From Microbacterium sp. 10M-3C3 (GTDB lineage: Bacteria; Actinomycetota; Actinomycetes; Actinomycetales; Microbacteriaceae): a DNA stretch of 64,000 bases. Below, in pieces: positions 26,614 through 35,551 of this stretch (within the stretch, counting starts at the first letter, position 1; every line of letters starts with the position of its first letter). Where the stretch lies: the NCBI RefSeq assembly GCF_003931875.1, contig NZ_CP034245.1:1426001-1490000 (forward strand). The letters run 5' to 3'. The notes under the pieces were generated by a model. The model had not been told where the DNA came from. It did not search any database and worked only from the letters and a program-made list of their open reading frames with translations. The position numbers and the translations under genes were made by a program.

Positions 26614-28482
26614 ATGACTGACACCACCGATATCGACCCGACGATCGCGCGCGAGCACGACCAGCTGCCCGAGACGATCCTCGAGGTCTCGAACCTCGGC
26701 GTGGAGTTCTGGGTCGACGGGCAGTTCTACCCGGCCGCGATCGACATGAGCTACGTCGTGCGTCGCGGCGAGGTGCTCGCGATCGTCGGCGAGTCCGGCT
26801 CGGGCAAGAGCACCAGCTCGATGGCGCTGCTGGGCCTCTTGCCCGACAACGCGCGCGTGACCGGCTCGATCAAGCTCCTCGGCCGCGAGCTGCGCGGCGT
26901 CGACGACGCGACGATGCGGAGCCTGCGCGGCAACGACATCGCGGTGATCTTCCAGGAGCCGATGACGGCGTTGAACCCCGTTTACACGGTGGGCTTCCAG
27001 ATCAGCGAGGCGCTGCGCTCGCACGACCGGATGATGCCGCCGGCCGTGGCGAAGGAGAAGGCGATCGAGCTGCTGCGGCTGGTCGAGATGCCCAATCCTG
27101 AGCAGACGTTCCACAAGTACCCCCACCAGCTCTCGGGCGGCCAGCGTCAGCGCGCGATGATCGCGCAGTCGATCTCGTGCGACCCGCTGCTGCTGATCGC
27201 CGACGAGCCGACCACGGCGCTCGACGTCACCGTCCAGGCGGAGATCCTCGATCTGCTCCGCAACCTCCACAAGCGCCTCGACTCGGCGATCATCCTCATC
27301 ACGCACGACATGGGCGTGGTCGCCGACCTCGCCGACCGCATCATGGTGATGAAGAACGGCGTCGTGGTCGAATCCGGCTCGGTGGACGCGATCTTCCATG
27401 CGCCGCAGCATCCGTACACGCAGCAGCTCCTCGCCGCCGTCCCGCACCTCGGCCAGGGCGTCGCCGACGCGGAGGACCTCGTCGCCGCGGTGGAGGGCCT
27501 CGGTGAGGTGCCCGTCGAGGTGACCGAGCGCGAGCCGGAGCGGGTCGCCGAGCGCGAGCCCGTGCTGAGCTTCCGCGACGTCGCGATCGAGTACCCCAAG
27601 CGTGGACGCATCCCCGCCTTCCGGGCCGCGGAGAACATCAGCCTCGACATCTACCCCGGCGAGATCATGGGTCTGGTGGGGGAGTCCGGCTCGGGCAAGA
27701 CCACCCTCGGTCGTGCCGCGATCGGTCTGCTGCCGATCGCGGAGGGGACCCTCCGCACCGTCGGCGTCGACATCTCGAACGCCCGGCCGAAGGACCTGTT
27801 CCCGATCCGTCGCCGCACCGGCATCGTGTTCCAGGATCCGGCGTCGTCGCTGAACCCCCGCATGCCGATCGGCCAGTCGATCGGCGAGCCGATCCTCCTG
27901 GCCGGGGAGGCGAAGGGCAAGGACCTGGATCGCCGCGTCGAGTCGCTCCTGTCGCAGGTGGAGCTGCCGGCCTCGTACCGCAACCGCTTCCCGCACGAGC
28001 TGTCCGGCGGCCAGCGTCAGCGCGTCGGCATCGCGCGCGCCCTCGCCCTCGCGCCCGAGCTGCTCATCGCGGATGAGCCCACCTCGGCGCTGGACGTCTC
28101 GGTGCAGGCGCGCTTCCTCGACCTTCTGCAGGACCTGCAGGAGAAGCTGCAGTTCGCGTGCCTGTTCGTCAGCCACGACCTCGCCGTCGTCGACATCCTC
28201 GCCCACCGCATCTCCGTGATGCACCGCGGCCACATCGTCGAGCAGGGTACGCGCGAGGAGATCCTCCGCGCCCCGCGCGAGGCGTACACGCGACGCCTCA
28301 TCGCCGCCGTGCCGGTGCCCGACCCCGAGGAGCAGGCGCTGCGCCGCGAAGCGCGCCGCCTCGTGCTCGCCGGCGGCGCCGACGAGGCGAGCGCGGCGGA
28401 TGCCGAGGTCACCCCCGCCGCGGGCGGTGCGACCGTCGCCGACCAGCGTCGCGACGGCGGCAGCAGCGCGATCGGCGGCTGA
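26614..28482 (+). CDS. Fused dual-ATPase of the peptide ABC transporter (DppD-DppF type)
   Basis: This 622-residue protein joins two ABC ATPase domains. Domain one has Walker A GESGSGKST with Lys65, signature LSGGQRQRAMIAQ and Walker B IADEPTTAL. Domain two has GESGSGKTT with Lys362, LSGGQRQRVGIARAL and IADEPTSALDV. Both ATPases needed by a peptide importer are thus on one chain. The C-terminal tail is Ala-rich. It starts 32 bp from the start of the antisense PH gene, so it may have its own promoter in that small gap or depend on read-through. Confidence 0.93.
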   Translation: MTDTTDIDPTIAREHDQLPETILEVSNLGVEFWVDGQFYPAAIDMSYVVRRGEVLAIVGESGSGKSTSSMALLGLLPDNARVTGSIKLLGRELRGVDDATMRSLRGNDIAVIFQEPMTALNPVYTVGFQISEALRSHDRMMPPAVAKEKAIELLRLVEMPNPEQTFHKYPHQLSGGQRQRAMIAQSISCDPLLLIADEPTTALDVTVQAEILDLLRNLHKRLDSAIILITHDMGVVADLADRIMVMKNGVVVESGSVDAIFHAPQHPYTQQLLAAVPHLGQGVADAEDLVAAVEGLGEVPVEVTEREPERVAEREPVLSFRDVAIEYPKRGRIPAFRAAENISLDIYPGEIMGLVGESGSGKTTLGRAAIGLLPIAEGTLRTVGVDISNARPKDLFPIRRRTGIVFQDPASSLNPRMPIGQSIGEPILLAGEAKGKDLDRRVESLLSQVELPASYRNRFPHELSGGQRQRVGIARALALAPELLIADEPTSALDVSVQARFLDLLQDLQEKLQFACLFVSHDLAVVDILAHRISVMHRGHIVEQGTREEILRAPREAYTRRLIAAVPVPDPEEQALRREARRLVLAGGADEASAADAEVTPAAGGATVADQRRDGGSSAIGG

Positions 28483-28511
28483 CCCGCTGCCGGGAGCCGG
28501 CGCGCCGCCGG

Positions 28512-28541
28512 TAGAATGGGTGGCGCCCGGCTCCGGGCGCA
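28512..28541 (+). promoter_or_regulatory. -10 TAGAAT and leader hairpin of typA
   Basis: TAGAAT at 28512-28517 is a near-consensus -10. GCGCCCG and CGGGCGC (28523-28529 and 28534-28540) then pair around a four-base loop in the short leader, about 25 bases before the ATG. Confidence 0.5.
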
Positions 28542-28564
28542 CTCCCGAAACCAAGGATTCCTTC

Positions 28565-30475
28565 ATGGCGCACGCCCTCCGCCCGGACCTCCGCAACGTC
28601 GCGATCGTCGCGCACGTCGACCACGGCAAGACGACCCTCGTCGACGCGATGCTCCGGCAGACCGGCTCGTTCGGCGAGCACGCGCACGTCGAAGAGCGTG
28701 CGATGGACTCGAACGATCTCGAGCGCGAGAAGGGCATCACGATCCTCGCCAAGAACACGGCGATCACCTACAACGGTGCCCACACCGACGAGCCGGTGAC
28801 GATCAACGTCATCGACACCCCCGGTCACGCCGATTTCGGCGGCGAGGTCGAGCGCGGCCTGTCGATGGTGGACGGCGTCGTGCTGCTCGTGGACGCTTCG
28901 GAGGGCCCGCTCCCGCAGACGCGCTTCGTGCTCCGCAAGGCGCTCGAGGCGAAGCTCCCCGTCATCCTGCTCGTCAACAAGACCGACCGGCCCGACGCGC
29001 GCATCGCTGAGGTCGAGGAGGAGAGCCACGATCTGCTGCTCGGCCTCGCCTCCGACCTGCAGGACGACGTGCCAGACCTCGACGTGGACGCCCTGCTGGA
29101 CGTCCCTGTCGTCTACGCGTCCGGCCGCGCCGGCGCCGCGTCGCGCAACCGTCCCGCCAACGGCGAGCTGCCCGACAACGACGACCTCGAGCCGCTGTTC
29201 GAGGCCATCCTCGAGCACGTGCCCGCGCCGTGGTACGACGACGACGCGCCGCTGCAGGCGTGGGTGACGAACCTTGACTCGAGCCCCTTCCTCGGCCGCC
29301 TCGCGCTGCTGCGCGTGTTCAACGGGAAGCTGAAGAAGGGCCAGACGGTGGCGTGGGTGCGCTCCGACGGCTCCACGAGCACCGCTCGCATCACCGAACT
29401 CCTGAAGACCCGCGCGCTCGAGCGCTATCCGGCGGAGGACGCCGGCCCCGGCGACATCGTCGCGATCGCGGGCTTCCCCGACATCACGATCGGCGAGACG
29501 ATCGCCGACCCCGAGGACATCCGGCCGCTCCCGGCGATCACGGTCGACGACCCCGCCATCTCGATGACGATCGGCACGAACACGTCGCCGCTGGTCGGGA
29601 AGGTGAAGGGGCACAAGCTCACCGCGCGCATGGTGAAGGACCGTCTCGACCGCGAGCTCATCGGAAACGTCTCGCTCAAGGTCGTCGACATCGGTCGTCC
29701 CGACGCGTGGGAGGTGCAGGGCCGCGGCGAGCTGGCGCTGGCGATCCTCGTGGAGAACATGCGTCGCGAAGGCTTCGAGCTCACCGTCGGCAAGCCGCAG
29801 GTGGTCACGAAGAAGATCGACGGCAAGACCTACGAGCCCTTCGAGCACCTCACGATCGATGCGCCCGAGGAGTACCTCGGCGCCATCACGCAGCTGCTCG
29901 CCGCCCGCAAGGGCCGCATGGACAACATGACGAACCACGGCACCGGCTGGGTGCGGATGGAGTTCGTCGTCCCGTCGCGCGGCCTGATCGGGTTCCGCAC
30001 CGAGTTCCTCACCACGACCCGCGGCACAGGCATCGCCAACGCGATCTCGCACGGCTACGAGCCGTGGGCGGGCCACATCGTCACGCGCCAGAACGGCTCG
30101 ATCGTCGCCGACCGCTCGGGCGTCGTCACGCCGTTCGCGATCATCGCCCTGCAGGAGCGCATGTCGTTCTTCGTGCAGCCGGGCGACGAGGTCTACGAGG
30201 GCATGGTCATCGGCGAGAACTCGCGCGCGGACGACATGGACGTCAACATCACCAAGGAGAAGAAGCTCACCAACATGCGCTCCTCCACGGCCGACACGTT
30301 CGAGTCGATGACCCCGCCGCGCCAGCTCTCGCTCGAGGAGAGCCTGGAGTTCGCGCGCGAGGACGAGTGCGTCGAGGTGACGCCCGAGAAGGTGCGCATC
30401 CGCAAGGTCGTGCTCGACGCGACCGAGCGGGGCCGCGCGACCGCCCGGCTCAAGCGCCAGGACGCCAACGCCTGA
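28565..30475 (+). CDS. typA: Translational GTPase TypA/BipA
   Basis: This 636-residue protein is a complete TypA. It has G1 AHVDHGKTT, the switch-I region with [11 protein letters not shown]3 [12 protein letters not shown]4 [11 protein letters not shown]-Tu domain 2, and the BipA-specific C-terminal part with [24 protein letters not shown] sequence (shown in part). It binds the ribosome and aids 50S assembly and growth under stress. Position of typA beside a peptide transporter recalls Rv1165/Rv1166 of M. tuberculosis (from memory). Confidence 0.96.
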   Translation: MAHALRPDLRNVAIVAHVDHGKTTLVDAMLRQTGSFGEHAHVEERAMDSNDLEREKGITILAKNTAITYNGAHTDEPVTINVIDTPGHADFGGEVERGLSMVDGVVLLVDASEGPLPQTRFVLRKALEAKLPVILLVNKTDRPDARIAEVEEESHDLLLGLASDLQDDVPDLDVDALLDVPVVYASGRAGAASRNRPANGELPDNDDLEPLFEAILEHVPAPWYDDDAPLQAWVTNLDSSPFLGRLALLRVFNGKLKKGQTVAWVRSDGSTSTARITELLKTRALERYPAEDAGPGDIVAIAGFPDITIGETIADPEDIRPLPAITVDDPAISMTIGTNTSPLVGKVKGHKLTARMVKDRLDRELIGNVSLKVVDIGRPDAWEVQGRGELALAILVENMRREGFELTVGKPQVVTKKIDGKTYEPFEHLTIDAPEEYLGAITQLLAARKGRMDNMTNHGTGWVRMEFVVPSRGLIGFRTEFLTTTRGTGIANAISHGYEPWAGHIVTRQNGSIVADRSGVVTPFAIIALQERMSFFVQPGDEVYEGMVIGENSRADDMDVNITKEKKLTNMRSSTADTFESMTPPRQLSLEESLEFAREDECVEVTPEKVRIRKVVLDATERGRATARLKRQDANA

Positions 30476-30502
30476 GCGCGGGGGCGTGCCGGATGCAGCG
30501 CG

Positions 30503-31051
30503 TCAGCGCAGCTCGGAGACGAGTACGGCGCGCGTGCCGGGCGTGAGCGCCTCGAACACGTGCGGCGCGTCGCCGGGGTAGGAGAGGTAGTCGCCGGGGC
30601 CGAGCTCGTACGGCGCGTCCTCCGGGCCGACGCGCGCGCGCCCCGCGATGAGCACAACGTGCTCCGTGGTGCCGGCGCCGTGCGGGCGGGACGCGCGCGG
30701 TGCGCCGGGCTCGGCGCTGATGAGGTAGATGTCGCGCCGCACGTGCGGCGGGCTCGCCGACAGCAGGGCGGCCGCATACGGCGCGTCGGCCGCGGCGACG
30801 GCGGTCGCCGCATCCGCCCGCACGAGGCGCGGCGCGGCCGAGCCCTCGTCGACCAGTGCGGCGAACGGGATGCCCATCGCGGTGGCGAGCGCCCACAGCG
30901 TCTCGACGCTCGGGTTCGCCCGGCCGGTCTCGAGCTGCGACACGGTGGCCTTCGACACCCCCGAGCGCCGCGCGAGCTCCGACGCGGACAGTCCGGCGCG
31001 CTCGCGCTCCCTGCGGAGGGCGGCGGCGATGCGCTCAGGCAGCGTGCTCAT
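30503..31051 (-). CDS. XRE-family regulator with cupin sensor domain
   Basis: This 182-residue protein has an N-terminal helix-turn-helix (ELARRSGVSKATVSQLETGR, about 24-43) and a C-terminal cupin barrel (HGAGTTEHVVLIAGRARV, then GPGDYLSYPGDAPHVFE). Regulators of this build usually repress a neighbouring transporter or catabolic gene and bind a small ligand in the cupin. It diverges from azlCD over 65 bp holding a perfect palindrome. The ATG at 31051 sits six bases after a CATACT hexamer. Confidence 0.87.
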   Translation of the reverse strand: MSTLPERIAAALRRERERAGLSASELARRSGVSKATVSQLETGRANPSVETLWALATAMGIPFAALVDEGSAAPRLVRADAATAVAAADAPYAAALLSASPPHVRRDIYLISAEPGAPRASRPHGAGTTEHVVLIAGRARVGPEDAPYELGPGDYLSYPGDAPHVFEALTPGTRAVLVSELR

Positions 31052-31057
31052 CGGTTC

Positions 31058-31087
31058 AGTATGGCGAACGATCGTTCGACTTGACAA
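31058..31087. promoter_or_regulatory. Divergent promoters with 14-bp operator palindrome
   Basis: CGAACGATCGTTCG (31065-31078) is a perfect palindrome. On the minus strand it lies inside the spacer between TTGTCA and CATACT of the regulator's promoter. On the plus strand it abuts TTGACA (31081-31086), the likely -35 of azlC; a further half-site AACGAT follows. The position fits repression of both genes by the XRE protein. Confidence 0.65.
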
Positions 31088-31116
31088 ACGATGGAGCGCG
31101 CGCGGACGATGGCCGC

Positions 31117-31851
31117 ATGCCCCCCGCCGATCCGTCCGCGCGTGCGGCGGTGCGCCAGGGCCTCGCCGTCGCCCTGGCGACGAGCGCGTACGGCATCTCG
31201 TTCGGCGCACTCGCGACGGCCTCCGGGCTCGACGTGTGGCAGACGTGCGTGCTGAGCCTGCTCATGTTCACGGGCGGCTCGCAGTTCGCGTTCGTCGGGG
31301 TGATCGGCGCGGGCGGCCTCGCCGCCGCACCGGCCGCGATCGCCTCAGCCGCGCTCCTGGGCGTGCGCAACGCCGCCTACGCGATGCGGATGTCGCCGGT
31401 GCTCGGCGGCGGCCCATGGCGCCGCCTGCTGGCGGCGCCGTTCACGATCGACGAATCCACCGCGGTGTCTCTCGCGCAGTCCTCTCCGAGGGCGCGACGC
31501 ATCGGCTTCTGGGTGACCGGGGTCGCGATCTACGTCGGATGGAACCTCTCGACGCTCGTCGGTGCGCTCGTCGGCGACCTGCTCGGCGACCCCCGCCGGT
31601 ACGGCCTGGACGCGGCCGCGGCCGCGGCCTTCCTCGCGCTGCTGTGGCCGAGGCTCCGCGGCCGGCAGGCGATCGCCGTGGGCGCCGGTGCGGCCGTCGT
31701 CGCGGTCGTGCTCACGCCGGCCCTGATGCCGGGGCTTCCCGTCGTGGTTGCGGCGACGGTCGCCCTCGTCGTCGGCTGGACGAACCTCCTCGGCGCTCGC
31801 GGGCGAGCAGGTGACGCGCTCGACGTGCCCGAGCGGGAGGGGCTGCCGTGA
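31117..31851 (+). CDS. azlC: AzlC-family branched-chain amino acid exporter, large subunit
   Basis: This 244-residue membrane protein has about six membrane segments and the AzlC landmarks AYGISFGALATASGL, FTGGSQFAFVGV, and RNAAYAMRMSPVL. With AzlD it forms an exporter for leucine, isoleucine and related amino acids. The ATG lies six bases after a GACGAT hexamer and may be leaderless. The azlD GTG overlaps its stop as GTGA, so the two are coupled. Confidence 0.9.
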   Translation: MPPADPSARAAVRQGLAVALATSAYGISFGALATASGLDVWQTCVLSLLMFTGGSQFAFVGVIGAGGLAAAPAAIASAALLGVRNAAYAMRMSPVLGGGPWRRLLAAPFTIDESTAVSLAQSSPRARRIGFWVTGVAIYVGWNLSTLVGALVGDLLGDPRRYGLDAAAAAAFLALLWPRLRGRQAIAVGAGAAVVAVVLTPALMPGLPVVVAATVALVVGWTNLLGARGRAGDALDVPEREGLP

Positions 31852-32162
31852 CCCTGTGGACCGCCGTGCTCCTCGCCTCGGTCGTATGCCTCGCGGTGAA
31901 GGCCGTCGGCTACGCCGTCCCGCCGCGGGTGCTCGAGGCGCCCCGGCCCGCGCGCATCGCCGACCTGCTCACCGTCGCGCTCCTGGCCGCGCTCGTGGCC
32001 GTGCAGACCGTGGCCGCGGGGCAGGCGCTGGCGGTGGATGCCCGCATCCCCGCCGTCCTCGTCGCCGGCGGGCTGCTCGCCCTGCGGGCGCCGTTCCTGG
32101 TCGTGGTGATGGCCGCGGCGCTCGTGGCCGCGGGACTGCGGTGGGTCGGCTGGGCGGCCTGA
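31848..32162 (+). CDS. azlD: AzlD-family amino acid exporter, small subunit
   Basis: This 104-residue protein has four hydrophobic segments, the normal AzlD form, with CLAVKAVGYAVPPRVLE near the start. It is the partner of AzlC and starts inside its stop codon. Its production with AzlC should be set by the XRE-cupin regulator upstream. Confidence 0.9.
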   Translation: MTLWTAVLLASVVCLAVKAVGYAVPPRVLEAPRPARIADLLTVALLAALVAVQTVAAGQALAVDARIPAVLVAGGLLALRAPFLVVVMAAALVAAGLRWVGWAA

Positions 32163-32176
32163 CAGCTGCGCGCGCC

Positions 32177-32182
32177 TAGACT
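32177..32182 (+). promoter_or_regulatory. -10 TAGACT, leaderless small membrane protein
   Basis: TAGACT is six bases before the GTG at 32189. Confidence 0.55.
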
Positions 32183-32188
32183 GTCGCG

Positions 32189-32602
32189 GTGACATCCCCG
32201 GCTCTGCGCCTGATCGCGGCCCGTCTGCTCACGTGGGCGATCTCCCTCGTGGTGGGCGCCGTCTACGGCACGGCCGCGACCGTCGCGCACGCCTTCACCG
32301 TGATCGGCCTGCCGCTGGGCCTCGTGCTCGCGATCGTCGGCACGGGCGGGCTGCTCGTCGCGTTCCGCGCCTTGACGGGCGACCGGTGGACGGCGCTCGC
32401 GGGCGGCCTCGGCGTCCTGCTGGCGACCTTCGTCTTCAGCAACGTCGGCCCCGGCGGCTCGGCCATCGTGGCGCCGGCGACGGATGCGACGGCCTGGATC
32501 CCCGTCGCATGGACCATCGCGGTGCCGATCCTCGTCGCCCTCGTCGTGGCGTGGCCCGACCTGCGGCCCCGCGCGACCGACGATCGCGGCGCGCGCGCAT
32601 AG
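32189..32602 (+). CDS. Small four-helix membrane protein of unknown function
   Basis: This 137-residue protein has four predicted membrane segments (about 12-32, 36-58, 66-86 and 104-125). Short loops separate them, and a charged Arg/Asp-rich tail ends the protein. I recognise no family motif. A leaderless promoter sets the GTG start. The stop codon forms part of the -10 TAGACT of the ferredoxin gene 11 bp further on, so the two are separately started. Confidence 0.7.
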   Translation: MTSPALRLIAARLLTWAISLVVGAVYGTAATVAHAFTVIGLPLGLVLAIVGTGGLLVAFRALTGDRWTALAGGLGVLLATFVFSNVGPGGSAIVAPATDATAWIPVAWTIAVPILVALVVAWPDLRPRATDDRGARA

Positions 32603-32605
32603 ACT
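32600..32605 (+). promoter_or_regulatory. -10 TAGACT of the ferredoxin gene
   Basis: TAGACT overlaps the stop codon of the upstream membrane protein and lies seven bases before the GTG at 32613. A GGAGG is also present in the same few bases, so either a leaderless or a conventional start could operate. Confidence 0.5.
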
Positions 32606-32612
32606 GGAGGGC

Positions 32613-32933
32613 GTGACGTATGTGATCGCCCTCCCGTGCGTGGACGTCAAGGACCGCGCCTGCATCGACGAGTGCCCGGTCGACTGCATCTACGAGGGCG
32701 AGCGATCGCTCTACATCCATCCCGACGAGTGCGTCGACTGCGGGGCGTGCGAGCCGGTGTGCCCCGTCGAGGCGATCTACTACGAGGACGACCTGCCCGA
32801 CGAGTGGCAGGACTACTACAAGGCCAACGTCGAGTTCTTCGACGACATCGGCTCGCCGGGCGGTGCGGCCAAGGTCGGTGTCATCGCGAAGGACCACCCG
32901 CTCATCGCCGCGCTGCCGCCGCAGGGCGAGTGA
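32613..32933 (+). CDS. fdxA: 7Fe ferredoxin (FdxA/FdxC type)
   Basis: This 106-residue protein has cysteines at 9, 17, 21, 25, 40, 43, 46 and 50. That is the pattern of a [3Fe-4S] plus [4Fe-4S] ferredoxin, as in the segment [19 protein letters not shown]. It closely follows the mycobacterial and Streptomyces 7Fe ferredoxins that pass electrons to cytochromes P450 and other enzymes. The GTG at 32613 gives the expected [13 protein letters not shown] start. dapC follows 10 bp later, an arrangement shared with M. tuberculosis fdxC-dapC (from memory). Confidence 0.95.
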   Translation: MTYVIALPCVDVKDRACIDECPVDCIYEGERSLYIHPDECVDCGACEPVCPVEAIYYEDDLPDEWQDYYKANVEFFDDIGSPGGAAKVGVIAKDHPLIAALPPQGE

Positions 32934-32943
32934 CCCCGCGCTG

Positions 32944-34056
32944 ATGGGCGTCGCCGATCTCGCCGACTATCCGTGGGACGCGGTCGCGCCGTACGCCGAG
33001 CGCGCCCGACGGCATCCCGACGGGATCGTCGACCTGTCCGTCGGCTCGCCCGTCGACCCCACGCCGGGCGTCGTGGCCGACGCGCTGCGTGCGGCGACCG
33101 ACGCGCACGCATACCCGCTGACCGCGGGCACCCCGGCGCTGCGCGAGGCGATCGCGGCATGGTACGCGCGTCGGCGCGGCGTGCCCGGCCTCACGCCGGC
33201 GCACGTGCTGCCGACCGTGGGCTCGAAGGAGCTCGTGGCTCTGCTGCCGCTGCTCCTCGGCCTCGGCGCCGGCGACCTCGTCGTGCACCCGCGGGCGGCG
33301 TACCCGACCTACGACGTCGGCGCGCGGCTGGTCGACGCGGAGCCGCTCGCGGTCGACGACCCGGCGCAGTGGCCGGCCGGCACGCGGCTGGTGTGGATCA
33401 ACTCGCCCGGCAATCCCGACGGGCGCGTGCTCGACCGAGCGCAGCTGCGTGCCGCCGTCGAGCGCGCGCGCGAGCTCGGGGCCGTGCTGGCGTCCGACGA
33501 GTGCTACGCCGAGCTCGGCTGGGATGGGCCGTGGGCGGATGCGGCCGTGCCGAGCGTGCTCGATCCCGCCGTCACCGACGGCGACACGGCGGGGCTGCTC
33601 TCGGTGTACTCGCTGAGCAAGCAGTCCAACCTCGCCGGCTACCGAGCCGCGTTCATCGCGGGCGACCCGGCGATCGTGTCGCGCGTGCTGACCGCCCGCC
33701 GTCACCTGGGCCTCATGCCGCCGGCGCCGGTGCAGGCGGCCATGGCCGTCGCGCTCGGCGACGACGCGCACGTCGCAGCGCAGAAGGAGCGCTACCGCAC
33801 GCGCCGCGCCGTGCTCAAGCCCGCCGTCGAGGCCGCGGGCTTCCGCATCGACGAGAGCGAGGCCGGTCTCTACCTGTGGGCGACCGAGGGTCGTGACGCG
33901 TGGGACAGCCTGTCGCGCCTGGCCGATCTCGGCATCCTGGCCGGTCCGGGCCACTTCTACGGTCCGCACCATCCGCAGCACATCCGGCTGTCGCTGACCG
34001 CGACGGACGAGCGCATCGCCGCCGCCGCGGCGCGGCTGCGCGCGACCGCCGGCTGA
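32944..34056 (+). CDS. dapC: Succinyldiaminopimelate transaminase
   Basis: This 370-residue class I/II aminotransferase begins with DYPWDAVAPYAERARRHPDG, the usual start of actinobacterial DapC. The PLP lysine is in SLSKQSNLAGYRAAF, and NSPGNPDGRV and DECYAELGW are present. It makes N-succinyl-diaminopimelate with glutamate in the lysine and cell-wall diaminopimelate pathway, the same pathway as dapD and dapE at 38-40 kb. It lies just behind the ferredoxin gene. Confidence 0.92.
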   Translation: MGVADLADYPWDAVAPYAERARRHPDGIVDLSVGSPVDPTPGVVADALRAATDAHAYPLTAGTPALREAIAAWYARRRGVPGLTPAHVLPTVGSKELVALLPLLLGLGAGDLVVHPRAAYPTYDVGARLVDAEPLAVDDPAQWPAGTRLVWINSPGNPDGRVLDRAQLRAAVERARELGAVLASDECYAELGWDGPWADAAVPSVLDPAVTDGDTAGLLSVYSLSKQSNLAGYRAAFIAGDPAIVSRVLTARRHLGLMPPAPVQAAMAVALGDDAHVAAQKERYRTRRAVLKPAVEAAGFRIDESEAGLYLWATEGRDAWDSLSRLADLGILAGPGHFYGPHHPQHIRLSLTATDERIAAAAARLRATAG

Positions 34057-34125
34057 TCTTTGGCGTCCTTCTCCAGCGACTCCCCAGGTCCTTTGTCCGT
34101 GTCCGAGATACCGCTGGCCGCCTAC

Positions 34126-34131
34126 TAGGCT
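34126..34131 (+). promoter_or_regulatory. -10 TAGGCT of citrate synthase, with long leader
   Basis: TAGGCT lies 122 bases before the GTG, giving a leader of about 115 bases, long for this region. The 196-bp gap holds several overlapping GATCG-type inverted words but no riboswitch I recognise. Confidence 0.4.
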
Positions 34132-34252
34132 GTAAAGGCACGGGGACAGGACACTATCCGCGTCGACGTGCCGGCCGGCGCGTACGGACGCGCCTTCGGC
34201 CGCCAGGCGAGCGATCACGGATCGCAGCGATCGGACATCGCAAGGAGGCGCA

Positions 34253-35551
34253 GTGAGCGACAGCGGAACGCAGCAGGAGACGGCGACCCTCACGGTCGGC
34301 GGCCGCACCGCCGAATTCCCGGTGATCCCGGGCACCGACGGCGTCCCCAGCGTCGACATCGCGTCGTTCATGCGCCAGACCGGCCACACGACGCTCGACT
34401 ACGGCTTCGTGAACACCGCCTCCACGAAGTCCGCCATCACCTTCATCGACGGCGACCAGGGCATCCTGCGCTACCGCGGATACCCGATCGCGCAGCTCGC
34501 GAAGAACAGCACGTACCTCGAGGTGGCGTGGCTGCTCATCTACGGCGAGCTGCCGACGCCCGACGAGCTCGCAGCCTTCGACGAGCGCATCCGGCGCCAC
34601 ACCCTCCTGCACGAGGACCTCAAGCGCTTCTTCTCCGCGCTGCCGCACACGGCGCACCCCATGTCGGTGCTGTCGGCGGCCACCGCGGCCCTCTCGACCT
34701 ACTACGAGCGCGAGTCCGACCCGCACAACCCGGAGCACGTCGAGCTGAACACCGTCCGGATGCTCGCGAAGCTGCCCGTCATCGCGGCGTACGCGCACAA
34801 GAAGAGCGTCGGCCAGGCGTTCCTGTACCCCGACAACTCGCTCGGCTTCGTCGACAACTTCCTGAAGCTCAACTTCGGTGTGCTGAGCGAGATCTACGAG
34901 GTCAACCCGGTCATGTCGCGGGCCCTCGAGCGGCTGCTCATCCTCCACGAGGACCACGAGCAGAACGCGTCGACCTCGACCGTGCGCCTGGTCGGCTCGA
35001 CCGGCGCGAACCAGTTCTCTTCCATCTCCGCCGGCATCAACGCGCTCTACGGTCCGCTGCACGGCGGCGCCAACGAGGCGGTCCTGGAGATGCTCGGTCG
35101 CATCCGCGACTCCGGTGAGAGCGTCGAGCGCTTCGTCGAGCGCGTGAAGAACAAGGAGGACGGGGTCAAGCTCATGGGCTTCGGCCACCGCGTCTACAAG
35201 AACTACGACCCGCGGGCGAAGCTCGTGAAGGAGTCGGCCGACGAGGTGCTCGAGGCGCTCGGCGTGAGCGATCCGCTGCTCGACCTCGCGAAGCAGCTCG
35301 AGGAGATCGCCCTCAACGACGACTACTTCAAGGAGCGCCGTCTCTACCCGAACGTCGACTTCTACACGGGCGTGATCTATAAGGCCATGGGCTTCCCGAC
35401 GCGCATGTTCACGGTGCTGTTCGCGATCGGCCGGCTGCCCGGATGGCTCGCGCACTGGCGCGAGATGCAGAGCGACCCGCAGACCAAGATCGGCCGCCCC
35501 CAGCAGCTGTACATCGGCGCCTCGGAGCGGAACTACCCCGGCGTCGGTTGA
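34253..35551 (+). CDS. gltA: Citrate synthase
   Basis: This 432-residue protein is a full-length hexameric-type citrate synthase. It has ITFIDGDQGILRYRGYPIAQL, catalytic His in GPLHGGANEAV, the second His in GFGHRVYKNYDPRA, and the Asp in NVDFYTGVIYKAMG. It starts the TCA cycle by joining acetyl-CoA and oxaloacetate. The GTG follows a clear AAGGAGG site. Its stop overlaps the ATG of the dimethylargininase-like gene as TGATG, an unusual pairing. Confidence 0.97.
   Translation: MSDSGTQQETATLTVGGRTAEFPVIPGTDGVPSVDIASFMRQTGHTTLDYGFVNTASTKSAITFIDGDQGILRYRGYPIAQLAKNSTYLEVAWLLIYGELPTPDELAAFDERIRRHTLLHEDLKRFFSALPHTAHPMSVLSAATAALSTYYERESDPHNPEHVELNTVRMLAKLPVIAAYAHKKSVGQAFLYPDNSLGFVDNFLKLNFGVLSEIYEVNPVMSRALERLLILHEDHEQNASTSTVRLVGSTGANQFSSISAGINALYGPLHGGANEAVLEMLGRIRDSGESVERFVERVKNKEDGVKLMGFGHRVYKNYDPRAKLVKESADEVLEALGVSDPLLDLAKQLEEIALNDDYFKERRLYPNVDFYTGVIYKAMGFPTRMFTVLFAIGRLPGWLAHWREMQSDPQTKIGRPQQLYIGASERNYPGVG

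Noticed and set aside
34057-34252. A riboswitch or small gene in the 196-bp gap before citrate synthase
   Set aside because: No conserved riboswitch blocks and no open frame with a start and a ribosome-binding site were found; it looks like a plain leader.
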